Shown here in pieces: positions 45,839-54,306 of a DNA stretch of 64,000 bases (the first letter of the stretch is position 1; the number at the start of each line of letters is the position of its first letter). Made by a program: the position numbers and the translations under genes. Under the pieces are notes generated by a model. That model ran no database searches. It saw only the letters and a list, made by a program, of their open reading frames with translations, and was not told the DNA's origin. This stretch comes from Christiangramia crocea (GTDB taxonomy: Bacteria > Bacteroidota > Bacteroidia > Flavobacteriales > Flavobacteriaceae): NCBI RefSeq assembly GCF_022410465.1, contig NZ_JAJSON010000015.1:39860-103859 (forward strand). The letters are read 5' to 3'.

Positions 45839-46168
45839 TTACAGATCAGTATATTTCTTGGCGGTCCCTTTTGACTTGTCCACTGGATATTTCTCTCCGT
45901 TTAATTTGATCTTATCCAGTACAATATCTCTTACATTCAAATTATGTTTTTCTGCAAGCAAGAGACAGAAGGCAAAAATGTCAGCCAACTCTTCCTTCAG
46001 TTTATCAAGATCAAAATCTTCTTTTTCTTTCCATAGAAATAAGTCCAATAATTCTGAGGCCTCACTATTAATTGCAATGGCAAGATCTTTAGAGTTATGA
46101 AATTGCTTCCAATCCCTTTCGTCACGAAAGCTGATTAATGCTTTAGTCATTTCTTGTAATTCTGTCAT
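45839..46168 (-). CDS. MazG-like nucleotide pyrophosphohydrolase
   Basis: 109 residues of the all-alpha NTP pyrophosphatase fold (iMazG/dCTPase-like): INSEASELLDLFLWK gives the first ExxE pair, and LKEELADIFAFCLLLAEK the second ExxD. These enzymes remove abnormal or signalling nucleotides such as dCTP or ppGpp-related compounds. It lies directly upstream of, and is nearly joined to, the nuclease-DUF2075 gene; depletion of nucleotides during infection is a possible joint role. Catalytic residues look intact. Confidence 0.88.
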   Translation of the reverse strand: MTELQEMTKALISFRDERDWKQFHNSKDLAIAINSEASELLDLFLWKEKEDFDLDKLKEELADIFAFCLLLAEKHNLNVRDIVLDKIKLNGEKYPVDKSKGTAKKYTDL

Positions 46169-46315
46169 ATCTCTTTTTATTTAACTCAAAGTTTCGATTA
46201 TAGAATTTTGCTCCAAAGAAGATACATAAATCCCTGGCTTTTTTTATTTGGTGATTCTAAACGTTTAATTAAATCCATTGCCCAACCGAATATGAGTGAG
46301 TGGGACATTCATCTT

Positions 46316-46870
46316 TCAATAACCCTTTAAATTTAATTTGCCGTTATACTTTTTATCTAAAAGGTAAAGCAATCTATCGGCTGTGGAAAAATGAATATTA
46401 TACTCCTCACATATTAGGTGTAATTTTTCTAAATATTTAAAATATAGTTCGATCTGCTCATGAATATTGCTTAATGAATAATTAAGCTTTTCTCCAAAAA
46501 TATATCGATAAACTCGTTGATCCAGAATTTGATAAATATTTGGGTTTTTAAACCTTAGAATTGTTGATGCCATAGCGAGCTGGATTCCTTGCTGATTCTT
46601 ACCTAATAAGTGTAGTAGGATTTGCTCTGTAAGTGATTTATCTAGACACCTATCTTTTTTTCTTATTTTGTTTAATAGACTTAAAGTTTTTTTGTTTAAC
46701 TCAGCATAACGATTTACTTTCCATAAGACTATTTCATTAATAGTATTTTGATCAAAGTTGTCATTTATATTATCAAGCTTTAAGGTTAAATTTTTTTGAT
46801 ATTTATATTCTTCTAAATTAATCACTTTTACATTGGTATTGTAAATCGTGTTGATTTTCTCAGATTGCAT
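46316..46870 (-). CDS. hypothetical protein with possible HhH-GPD-like region (184 aa)
   Basis: All-helical protein. The segment LLGKNQQGIQLAMASTILRFKNPNIYQILDQRVYRYIFGE resembles the GxxxA...iLrf...DxRvyR pattern of HhH-GPD DNA glycosylase relatives, but a catalytic Lys/Asp set is not clear. The start overlaps the end of the 102-aa gene by 11 bp; the two form a small gene pair. A base-excision or toxin-like role is conjecture. Confidence 0.55.
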   Translation of the reverse strand: MQSEKINTIYNTNVKVINLEEYKYQKNLTLKLDNINDNFDQNTINEIVLWKVNRYAELNKKTLSLLNKIRKKDRCLDKSLTEQILLHLLGKNQQGIQLAMASTILRFKNPNIYQILDQRVYRYIFGEKLNYSLSNIHEQIELYFKYLEKLHLICEEYNIHFSTADRLLYLLDKKYNGKLNLKGY

Positions 46871-47168
46871 TCTCTAAAAGTATTTCAAGGGATTTTTCCA
46901 ATGAATTAAGAACATGATCTTTATTCTTTAACTCGACGGAATAATAAATTTTGTATTCTAAAATAAGTTCTTCTAAAGAAAATTCTTTACTTTTTTTAAT
47001 AGTTCTTAAAATTTTTAATTTTTCAGATATGGTAGTTTCATTCCATTCCTCGGAATTACAATCAAACAATGTCCTTAAAGTTCTATGTTTAAAGTTCTTT
47101 CCAAAAATTTTATCAATAGTTTCTTGGTAGTGTTTCATTTCTCCGTTATGTCTTAGGTTTTTGATCAT
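46860..47168 (-). CDS. hypothetical protein (102 aa), first of a gene pair
   Basis: Small charged helical protein (YQETIDKIFGKNFKHRTLRTLFDCNSEEWNETTISEKLKIL). The frame may start at the first Met or at Met11 (MKHYQET). No known family. The 11-bp overlap with the 184-aa gene suggests translational coupling, as in toxin-antitoxin pairs, but nothing else supports that label. It starts 27 bp after the stop of the 1118-aa helicase and may share its transcript. Confidence 0.5.
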   Translation of the reverse strand: MIKNLRHNGEMKHYQETIDKIFGKNFKHRTLRTLFDCNSEEWNETTISEKLKILRTIKKSKEFSLEELILEYKIYYSVELKNKDHVLNSLEKSLEILLENAI

Positions 47169-47195
47169 CTCAAGCTAGTATAGTAGGTCTCTTAT

Positions 47196-50100
47196 TTAAA
47201 TTGAAAGTTCCTTAAACCTGCAAAATGCATTCACCAACTTTATTTGGTGTGGGCTTTTGCATTCCACCTCGAAAATTGCAGGGTTTGCCACCATTATAAA
47301 TCGGGTTCGGGCTCTGGAAACGGCAACATTAAATCGATTAGGGCTAAATATAAAATCCATTCCTCGAGGTGCATCTTCCAAACTTGAAGTGGCTACAGAA
47401 TAAATAATGATGGGAGCTTCTTGACCTTGGAACTTGTCAACTGTACCTACCTCCAAATTTGGCATACGTTGTTTGATTGCTTGTACTTGTGCATTGTAAG
47501 GAGTAATTACTTTTATTTCATTGAGGGTCAAAGCGGCTTCTTCACCATTTTCATTGATAAATTTCACCTCACCACAAGTAAGATGATTAATAATTTCCAC
47601 CACTTTCTCAACTTCTTCATTGGATGAATTGATGTTTCCTGTATGTTCTATCTCTTCCAGGTATAATCCCGCTCCTCCATATTTTGAGCCTATTATCTGC
47701 TGTTGATCAAGATGTTCTTTTGATTGCAATCTGTTCTCATAAAAAAGTTCAGACACGAAATTATTTATAGACGAATGCATCCGCCAGGTTTCAGGCAAGA
47801 ATACACCTTGCTCATCAGATATAGTTTTCTGGTTCTGTAATACATGTTCTAGAGCCGATACTTCAGTTCCGTCGGGATGTACGCCTTGTTGGGGTTGTTT
47901 TAATTGTTGTGGATCACCCAAAAGTACGATGTTAGAACAGCAGTGGGAAACTGCAAGAGTATCAATCAATGATAATTGACCGGCTTCATCCACAAAGAGA
48001 TAATCCACGGTGTTTTCATAAGGTGGCTTACTCCACATAAATGAAGTCCCTGCGATAACATTCATACTGCCAATGGATGCTTGGATAGTTTTTTCATCTT
48101 TACTAACTGTCCATGGAGAAGGATGATCTGGATCTGGTTCGGTTTTCTGAATCATTTCAATATTGAGCCCTTCTTTTTCAGCTACCTCCCAAACTTTCGT
48201 AAGTAAATTTGTGATCACCTTATGGCTAAGGGCAGTAATCCCAATTTTCTTTCCTTGTTTTACCAAACGAACAATAATATGGCTTGCCGTGAAACTTTTT
48301 CCAGCACCTGGAGGACCTTGAACCGGAAGATAGCTGTGATCAAGTTTCGATGCAAAATCAAATGTTCTCTCAACAATATCATCAAATTCAACTGGTTCTT
48401 CCGTTAAACTCGGGATAGAATTTATGAGAAGTTGTCTTGCAGCTCGGTACATTTCATCGGCGCTATCCATGCCTTTATCTACCACCCATTCTACTAACCT
48501 GATAATAGCTTCTTCCTTGGAAGTAGAAATAATTGATTCTAAACTCATAATCGAAATCGGGTGGGGTATATCGATTGCAGTTGGTCCTTTTTTGATTCGG
48601 ATTATATTTGCGTCAAGGTCTATTTCATGAATGGTACCTAGTCTGTTATTTAACTGGTCCATTACTTTCTGACCTGGGCGCAAATCACATTCTTGAGTAG
48701 GAAATTTATAGGTGTCAATTACACTTCTTTTTTCAGGTTCTCGATTACCTGTGTATTCTAGAAAAGGAATTGCCTTTCGTTCTTCCAAGAGCTCATCTTC
48801 TGGAAGTTCTTTTAATCGGAAAAACTCCCACCAGTAAGACTTATTCTCTCTACGGTACCAATCAAGCATATGGGCAAGAATATATTGAGCCTGTTCAACT
48901 TCATTTCGGTCTGAATTTATTTGAGGCACGTCATCAAGTAAAGCATCCAAAATTGGCTTAATACGTTCTTGATGGGTACTGATTTTATCACTGGCTTCAC
49001 CATCGCCATCTACAGGTCTCGTAATATTTTCGCCATCGCTGATTAGCCCTGCACGAATATTTTCTAGCCATGCTTGAAGGCGAACCAATGATTCGCAGTC
49101 ATCTTGATTGTAAAGTTGGACTGCGTCTTTGTTTTCCTTTGTTAATTTATCAATATTTCCAGTTTGTAGAAGTAACTCCAATTGTGATTTATGACTTGAG
49201 AGCTCTCTCAAATCCATCTGGCGCTCGTAACCAAAAAACACTTCCAAATCTTTGATCGAGTACCTTTCCACACTAGCTATTACAGACTGTTTAACAATGT
49301 TATAGAGGTCTACAAATGTATTTGACCTTAAAAACGTGTCAATCTCATTTTCTCGAGATGCATATTTTCCCATCAATCGTTTTAAGGCAGTTACTTCATA
49401 AGGCGCATAATGATATATATGAAGTGAGGGATCTTCTTGTTTTAGTTTAAAGGCAAAGTCAATGAATTGTTCAAAAATCTCTTTCTCTTTCGTTTCATTT
49501 TTAGCCCATAAAGCGTGGTATTTTCCATTGTGTACATAGCCAATGATGTACTCAAGGCCATCTGGTTCAACCATCCTATCTCCTTCAAAATCCAAGTAGA
49601 TATCATTTAAAGAAGGTTCTGGTAGTTTGTTCAGCCCTTTATCATCTTCTATGTCTAAGGTTTTGTAGATCGGCTCAAACCCTTTTTGTCTGCTCGTATA
49701 TTGTACACGAGCCTGTTCTCGAAGTTTATTATATGTCTCTTTAACACCTTTAGAAGGATCGAAAGGTACAGGTAAATTAAGACAGGCTAGTTTTTCTAGG
49801 GTGTGAACATCATGCAGATTGAGTTCCTTCATCTGGGATTTACCCATTCCAGCCACGAAGGTTAGGTGATCATCTTTTCTTCTAATAGCATTACAGTTCT
49901 TCCACCACCTGCAGATATCGCAGTGGGCGACGGGCTCAGGGTAGGTCTCTTTATCATTGGAAATTGCTTCTTCCAGATTCCGTTTGACGAGCCGAATATA
50001 TGCAGCATGTTCATCATAACGATAGCGTTCTTTGCCTTCAGGCTTTATAACACCCATGTATTCTGGAGAAATTCCTTGGATTTGAGCAACACGCTCTGAA

Positions 50101-50552
50101 TAAAGACCAATTTGGAGAATTGTACCAGCCTTCGTTTCATTCGCCAGCTTGGTGTCCCATACCTCGTATGACCAATCTCCTAATTCACTTGGTGCATTAA
50201 CCTTCTTTAAAAAATCAGCCCATCCGCTCCATTTACTATTTTCTTTCAACCTCGCCTGGTAAATAACATCAATACCAGCTTTCATAGCATCTATTGTATG
50301 CTTCTCAGCATGAGGATCATCAGTACAAATCTCTGCTACAGTTTTTCCCTGGCTCTTGATCTCATGTAAGTGACCTTCTTCAAACTCACTCCCCTTCTCT
50401 TTGAGCATTTGCAATACCCGATTGGTGTAAGAATCAGGATCTGCAATTTCACCTCTTGCATGTTGTTTGTTAAGTTGAGTGAGATGTTTACAACTGCTAT
50501 GAGAAGATAAATCGGATGGACTATAAATAATCTGGTTGTTCCTGTATTTCAT
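47196..50552 (-). CDS. TM0106-type RecB-like nuclease fused to Upf1/Dna2-like helicase
   Basis: 1118 residues. The N-terminal ~230 residues are RecB-nuclease-like (SPSDLSSHSSCKHLTQLNKQHA, an Fe-S-type Cys cluster near YPEPVAHCDICRWWKNCNAI). An RNase H-like 3'-5' exonuclease module follows at ~310-510 (DIYLDFEGDRMVEPDG, YNQDDCESLVRLQAWL). The C-terminal SF1B helicase has QGPPGAGKSFTA, DYLFVDEAGQLS, LLGDPQQLKQP, VGTVDKFQGQEAPIIIYS and FNVAVSRARTR. Dna2/TM0106-like nuclease-helicases process or destroy DNA ends. It lies at the downstream end of the cassette array. Confidence 0.9.
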   Translation of the reverse strand: MKYRNNQIIYSPSDLSSHSSCKHLTQLNKQHARGEIADPDSYTNRVLQMLKEKGSEFEEGHLHEIKSQGKTVAEICTDDPHAEKHTIDAMKAGIDVIYQARLKENSKWSGWADFLKKVNAPSELGDWSYEVWDTKLANETKAGTILQIGLYSERVAQIQGISPEYMGVIKPEGKERYRYDEHAAYIRLVKRNLEEAISNDKETYPEPVAHCDICRWWKNCNAIRRKDDHLTFVAGMGKSQMKELNLHDVHTLEKLACLNLPVPFDPSKGVKETYNKLREQARVQYTSRQKGFEPIYKTLDIEDDKGLNKLPEPSLNDIYLDFEGDRMVEPDGLEYIIGYVHNGKYHALWAKNETKEKEIFEQFIDFAFKLKQEDPSLHIYHYAPYEVTALKRLMGKYASRENEIDTFLRSNTFVDLYNIVKQSVIASVERYSIKDLEVFFGYERQMDLRELSSHKSQLELLLQTGNIDKLTKENKDAVQLYNQDDCESLVRLQAWLENIRAGLISDGENITRPVDGDGEASDKISTHQERIKPILDALLDDVPQINSDRNEVEQAQYILAHMLDWYRRENKSYWWEFFRLKELPEDELLEERKAIPFLEYTGNREPEKRSVIDTYKFPTQECDLRPGQKVMDQLNNRLGTIHEIDLDANIIRIKKGPTAIDIPHPISIMSLESIISTSKEEAIIRLVEWVVDKGMDSADEMYRAARQLLINSIPSLTEEPVEFDDIVERTFDFASKLDHSYLPVQGPPGAGKSFTASHIIVRLVKQGKKIGITALSHKVITNLLTKVWEVAEKEGLNIEMIQKTEPDPDHPSPWTVSKDEKTIQASIGSMNVIAGTSFMWSKPPYENTVDYLFVDEAGQLSLIDTLAVSHCCSNIVLLGDPQQLKQPQQGVHPDGTEVSALEHVLQNQKTISDEQGVFLPETWRMHSSINNFVSELFYENRLQSKEHLDQQQIIGSKYGGAGLYLEEIEHTGNINSSNEEVEKVVEIINHLTCGEVKFINENGEEAALTLNEIKVITPYNAQVQAIKQRMPNLEVGTVDKFQGQEAPIIIYSVATSSLEDAPRGMDFIFSPNRFNVAVSRARTRFIMVANPAIFEVECKSPHQIKLVNAFCRFKELSI

Positions 50553-50591
50553 TTTAAATTGGAGAAAAAATTGTTTTTAAGAAAATATAGT

Positions 50592-50735
50592 TAACTGACG
50601 AATGGCATTTACCCAAATGCCTATATTATCGAAAGACATTGTAGTAGGGAACGAGATGTTGTCGATTTCGACTTCGTTTATGAAGTTAGTAATTTTCTTT
50701 CTAACGGTGTCGCCTATTTGCGATGAGCCGTTGTG
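50592..50735 (-). repeat. attC-like cassette repeat A (diverged)
   Basis: The right half (CGCCTATTTGCGATGAGCCG) matches the other repeats, and GTAGTAGGGA, GTTGTCGATTTCG and TTTCTAACGGTGTCGCC are shared; the left half is diverged and contains GGCATTT-ACCC-AAATGCC. The outer right arm (TATGCGGTAATTTAT) resembles the start of its own cassette, TATGCAATTATTTAT on the minus strand near 51470-51490. Confidence 0.6.
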
Positions 50736-50747
50736 GTATGCGGTAAT

Positions 50748-51461
50748 TTATTGGAAATATTCAATTTCTCGTTTAGTAACAATTTTCCAACCACTATTCT
50801 TAATATGAATTCGCTGTGTCCAGTTATTGTTATGATCATATTTATATTCATATATTTCAATATGGGTCATTTCTGATGGACTAAAAAATTTCCTTATTTC
50901 TATTGTATTACCAAAATCATCATATTCATAACTTGTGGATCCTGTTGATTTTCCATAATCTTGGTCATAATGATTAATCCTAGTTAAAAGACCATTTTTA
51001 AAGTGACTTTCAGTTGTACAGATTCCATTATACGGTTTTAATAGTTTTTGCCTTAAATTTCCTTGGCTATCGTATTCATAGAGCGTTTTTGTAAATGCAC
51101 TTCCATTTTTATAATATTCGGAAAGCAATCTATTTTCAATATCATAATTAAATTCTTTCCGAAATTGTTCTGAACCATCTGATAGAAATATTTCAGAAAT
51201 TAAATTATTATTTTCATCATAATTCAGTTGATATCGAGAATGACTGTTGTTGTACCTTTCTAATTGAAGTCCATTTTCATCATAGATTGTAAACCATGAA
51301 TAGGCAACTGAACCATCTTTATTCAAGCTATCATTTTGTATTTCTTTTCCTCGTTCATTGAATGATAATAAATTTATATTTTTAGGTACTAATGGACTGA
51401 AATCATTTAAATCTTCTATTTCTTCAAATTCTATTAGTTTAATCTTTTTAAATTTTTGCAT
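50748..51461 (-). CDS. YD/RHS-like or MORN-like repeat protein (cassette 6)
   Basis: 237 residues with repeated short beta hairpins: YSWFTIYDENGLQLERYNN, YQLNYDENNNLISEIFL, FNYDIENRLLSEYY, YEYDSQGNLRQKL, YEYDDFGNTIEIRKFF and YEYKYDHNNNWTQRI. These are YD-type repeats like those in RHS proteins, without shell or toxin domains and without a signal peptide. A binding or immunity role is possible. It is the only protein gene in the cassette between repeats A and B. Confidence 0.7.
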   Translation of the reverse strand: MQKFKKIKLIEFEEIEDLNDFSPLVPKNINLLSFNERGKEIQNDSLNKDGSVAYSWFTIYDENGLQLERYNNSHSRYQLNYDENNNLISEIFLSDGSEQFRKEFNYDIENRLLSEYYKNGSAFTKTLYEYDSQGNLRQKLLKPYNGICTTESHFKNGLLTRINHYDQDYGKSTGSTSYEYDDFGNTIEIRKFFSPSEMTHIEIYEYKYDHNNNWTQRIHIKNSGWKIVTKREIEYFQ

Positions 51462-51489
51462 AATAATTTTTGTTTATAAATAATTGCAT

Positions 51490-51603
51490 ATAACGGTTTC
51501 GATTATCGCAAGTAGGTGGAGAAGGGATGCGGAGGTGTTGGCTATTGATCAAGTTAATTATTTTATTTCTAACGGTGCCGCCTATTTGCCAATGAACCGT
51601 TAT
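51490..51603 (-). repeat. attC-like cassette repeat B
   Basis: Imperfect palindrome: outer arms ATAACGGTT / AACCGTTAT and inner arms GCAAGTAGGTGG / CCGCCTATTTGC, with unpaired bases between them, as in integron attC R/L boxes. The middle has GAAGGGATGCGG. Confidence 0.75.
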
Positions 51604-51619
51604 TGTCAAATTATAGTAG

Positions 51620-52750
51620 CTACCAATCATTTAAGTTAGTAGTCGTTTGTGGTAATTTTTTTAAAAAACTACCTGGAACTTTTCCAGTGATTTGAAGAGC
51701 ATCTTCGAATTGTTGATCTAGCCAATTGGCAGAATTATGTGTAATTCTAGTATATGCTTTTCTCATCAAAGATCTTTTTACTTCTATATCTCTTTCTCCA
51801 TTATCATACCTTTTTCTTGTTGAAGGGAAACTATCATATTCAAACTTTTCCATTAAATCTGAAAGTAGTATTCCATCGCTCATAGTTCCATTAAGAAATA
51901 TTGGATTTTCAACTCTTAAGTAAACTGGCCATTTCTTTTTCCATTCACGTTCGTGCTTCTCTATATCTGAGGCAATATCTCTCCCTTCTTTAAACTTTAG
52001 AGCCGTCGCTTTTCCAAAAATTGCATAATCATTTGGATTCTCAGTCATTCTTGCCATATATATAATATCTCCATCTTTAACCTGTCTAGGCTTTTTATTT
52101 ATTGGAAAACCGCAAGCATAATGGCATAAGGCACGATCTATTTCTTCCTTAACTGGAAAATCTAATTCTACTCGATTATCCGCTTTTCCAAAAAATTTGA
52201 TAAAATAATTTATAGAGCTATTAAAATTAGATTTGGTTGAACCATAATCTGGTAAGGTTGCTGCTTTACCTTTGCTTGTGTTAACATTAGATAGTTTACT
52301 TTCCCATTTAAGGCATTCATTTATTTCCAATTTCTTTCCGGCAATATTTTTCAAATCTTTGAAATGGTTATGAAGATCCGCTATTACTTTTTTATCTGTT
52401 AAGTAGATTCCACATTCCATATTATTTCTCAATCCTCCATTAGTAAGGTTTGCAGATGTAATAATTGCAGCTCTCTTATCTAGTAAGTATACTTTACTAT
52501 GTAATCCTTTTATTCCGTAAATATGGGCTCCATTATTAACAGAAAATTTAATTCCATCTAAACTTGAAACTTTCAATGCGAAATCTTGTAGATTATATCG
52601 CGTTATTAATTCAAAATTTTGAAAATTAAAGTTCTTCTCTATTTTCCTTAGTATTTGTTCACCTACGAAGGGAGATATAATTCTTAGATTTTTTGTTTTT
52701 GGTAGTTCCTGAATAAATTTATCATACCAATTCTTTAAATAAATTTCCAT
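51620..52750 (-). CDS. phospholipase-D-family nuclease (cassette 5, 376 aa)
   Basis: The N-terminal ~135 residues carry a PLD motif, GLHSKVYLLDKRAAIITSANLTNGG (HxKx4D with the downstream SxN), so a dimer would form the active site, as in BfiI/NgoFVII-type restriction enzymes. The C-terminal ~180 residues are globular (FIKFFGKADNRVEL ... DGDIIYMARMTENPNDYAIFGKATALKF) and may recognise DNA. No methylase gene is present. It lies between repeats B and C in the array. Confidence 0.82.
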   Translation of the reverse strand: MEIYLKNWYDKFIQELPKTKNLRIISPFVGEQILRKIEKNFNFQNFELITRYNLQDFALKVSSLDGIKFSVNNGAHIYGIKGLHSKVYLLDKRAAIITSANLTNGGLRNNMECGIYLTDKKVIADLHNHFKDLKNIAGKKLEINECLKWESKLSNVNTSKGKAATLPDYGSTKSNFNSSINYFIKFFGKADNRVELDFPVKEEIDRALCHYACGFPINKKPRQVKDGDIIYMARMTENPNDYAIFGKATALKFKEGRDIASDIEKHEREWKKKWPVYLRVENPIFLNGTMSDGILLSDLMEKFEYDSFPSTRKRYDNGERDIEVKRSLMRKAYTRITHNSANWLDQQFEDALQITGKVPGSFLKKLPQTTTNLNDW

Positions 52751-52778
52751 TAATTTCTATAACTTTTGTTCAAGCCTT

Positions 52779-52912
52779 GCAGTTATCGGTCTCAGTCATC
52801 ACAAATTGCAGGAGTAGGGATGCGGATTTGCCTGATGAACCATTTTCTTTGTTGATTTCTAAAATTACACTTTTTCAGCTAAACTCGTTATTTGAGGTAA
52901 ACCACTGTTGTG
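52779..52912 (-). repeat. attC-like cassette repeat C
   Basis: Shares GGAGTAGGGATGCGGATTTG, TTGATTTCTAAAATTACA and the arm AAACCACTGTTGTGT with repeats D and F. Its outer right arm GTTGTGTG matches the first eight bases of its own cassette (GTTGTGTG on the minus strand near 54178). Confidence 0.72.
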
Positions 52913-52920
52913 TGAAGTTA

Positions 52921-53376
52921 TTAGAAACTTAAATAATATAATATTCCGACTCCTATTGATCCAAGTAGATAAAGAGATCCAATTGCAATCTTAAAACCAT
53001 TTTCTAATTTTGTATACTTTCTAGCGCCTTTTCTATAGATTTCATTCCCTTTCTGATACCACTCTGCTTTTTCCATACTTTTCTTTCTGGCAAATTCATT
53101 TGATATAACTGATAATAAAATAGGTACAATAAAAAATCCTGCAAGTATTGAAAGTGAATTTAATAAATCAATACTTTCAATTTTATTATAAAGGTCGGAA
53201 CAGGCATATAAGCCTACTCCAGAAATCAAGAAAAATGCTATATACGTTCGTCGTTCATAAAAAGTTGCATCTTGATGATAATGAATTATCAATTCGTTTT
53301 TCAAGTTTTTTAATCTATTTTTTTCCAATTCAATTTCATCAAAATTTGTGTTCATATAATCTTCAGTTTTAATCAT
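52921..53376 (-). CDS. small membrane protein with two to three helices (cassette 4, 151 aa)
   Basis: The N-terminal ~40 residues are charged and cytoplasmic (FDEIELEKNRLKNLKNELIIHYHQDATFYERR). Two helices follow (TYIAFFLISGVGLYACSDLYN and LSILAGFFIVPILLSVISNEF), a middle soluble part, and a last helix (IAIGSLYLLGSIGVGILYYL). The layout recalls SLATT-type pore proteins in bacterial defence, but the match is weak. The start overlaps the HNH gene by 8 bp, so both are translated together. Confidence 0.6.
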   Translation of the reverse strand: MIKTEDYMNTNFDEIELEKNRLKNLKNELIIHYHQDATFYERRTYIAFFLISGVGLYACSDLYNKIESIDLLNSLSILAGFFIVPILLSVISNEFARKKSMEKAEWYQKGNEIYRKGARKYTKLENGFKIAIGSLYLLGSIGVGILYYLSF

Positions 53377-54130
53377 TAAGAACGCTAAGAGCCAAATCTA
53401 TATCTGTTAATTTTGTAAGCATAACAAAGTCATGAAAAAAACCTTCTTTTGCTTTTACAGACTTCTTCAAATATTCTTCAAATTCTTTTTCATCAACGTA
53501 TGAAATCGGAAAACCAAATACGTGTCCTAGAAATTCAATTTCTATGAATTTATCATCAGAACATAAATATTTCATTCTATCAAAATATAAAACTGGAGTT
53601 TCTGCTTCTCTATCAAACATAAGGAATGCACCAAATGATCTTCTGAAGTAAATTATTGGTAAATCATCTAAATTATATCTTGCAAACTCTCTTATAAAAT
53701 CAAACTTTTTCTCATAACCTATATCCTTTTGTCTGTTAAGTTCTTCTAAGAACATTTTGTATAAGCCTCTTTTGAAAGCTCTACATAGTTCTTTTTGGAA
53801 TTGTGCAGAAAACCTAAAGGATGGTTTTATTGTTAAACTATATTTTCCATTTTTTGACTTAACCTCAAAGAACTTTGATTTGAATCTACCAACTTTTCTT
53901 TTTGGGTTTTCTTTTAAAAATCTTTTTCTAGATATATTAAATGCTTCTTTTAAAGCTTCTTCTATTGAATATTGACCATTATGATTATTTCGATTACCAA
54001 AATATTCATTACAACTGTCACAGACATTATTGTTATAGGATTGTCCGCCAAGGGATTTAGGAATAGTATGTGCTTTTTTTTCAAATGAAACTATTGTTTC
54101 ATTTTTTTTACACCATAAACATTTTTTCAA
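53369..54130 (-). CDS. HNH-type nuclease domain protein (cassette 4, 253 aa)
   Basis: N-terminal zinc-binding HNH-like module: CLWCKKNETIVSFEKKAHTIPKSLGG then NNNVCDSCNEYFG, with CxxC pairs and the AHxIPKSLGG histidine core (residues ~4-50). The remaining ~200 residues are globular, with no recognisable domain. Paired with the small membrane protein gene (8-bp overlap), suggesting a two-component unit of nuclease and membrane partner. Located between repeats C and D. Confidence 0.78.
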   Translation of the reverse strand: MKKCLWCKKNETIVSFEKKAHTIPKSLGGQSYNNNVCDSCNEYFGNRNNHNGQYSIEEALKEAFNISRKRFLKENPKRKVGRFKSKFFEVKSKNGKYSLTIKPSFRFSAQFQKELCRAFKRGLYKMFLEELNRQKDIGYEKKFDFIREFARYNLDDLPIIYFRRSFGAFLMFDREAETPVLYFDRMKYLCSDDKFIEIEFLGHVFGFPISYVDEKEFEEYLKKSVKAKEGFFHDFVMLTKLTDIDLALSVLND

Positions 54131-54167
54131 TTCTTAAGGTTTATATTTTTTGAATTACTATAAAAAA

Positions 54168-54300
54168 TTGCACACAACGGTTACTGCAAGTTGCGGGAGT
54201 AGGGATACGGACTTGTCGGTTTACCGGGTAGATTCTTGATTTCTAAAATTACAATTTTCTCTAAACTTCCCGGAATTTGAGATGAACCGCTGTTGTGCAC
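54168..54300 (-). repeat. attC-like cassette repeat D
   Basis: Outer arms TGCACACAACGGTT / AACCGCTGTTGTGCA, inner arms CAAGTTGCGGGA / CCCGGAATTTG. The outer right arm (54292-54309) matches the inverted start of its own cassette (55064-55081) at 17 of 18 bases, far better than its own left arm. Confidence 0.8.
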
Positions 54301-54306
54301 AGTATA

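Noticed and set aside
47169..50552. The 1118-aa helicase-nuclease as a seventh cassette
   Set aside because: No attC-like repeat follows its stop codon and its start has no matching arm downstream, so it was left outside the array.
51448..51630. 60-aa ORF across repeat B
   Set aside because: It lies over a palindromic repeat and the ends of two neighbouring genes; composition is not protein-like.
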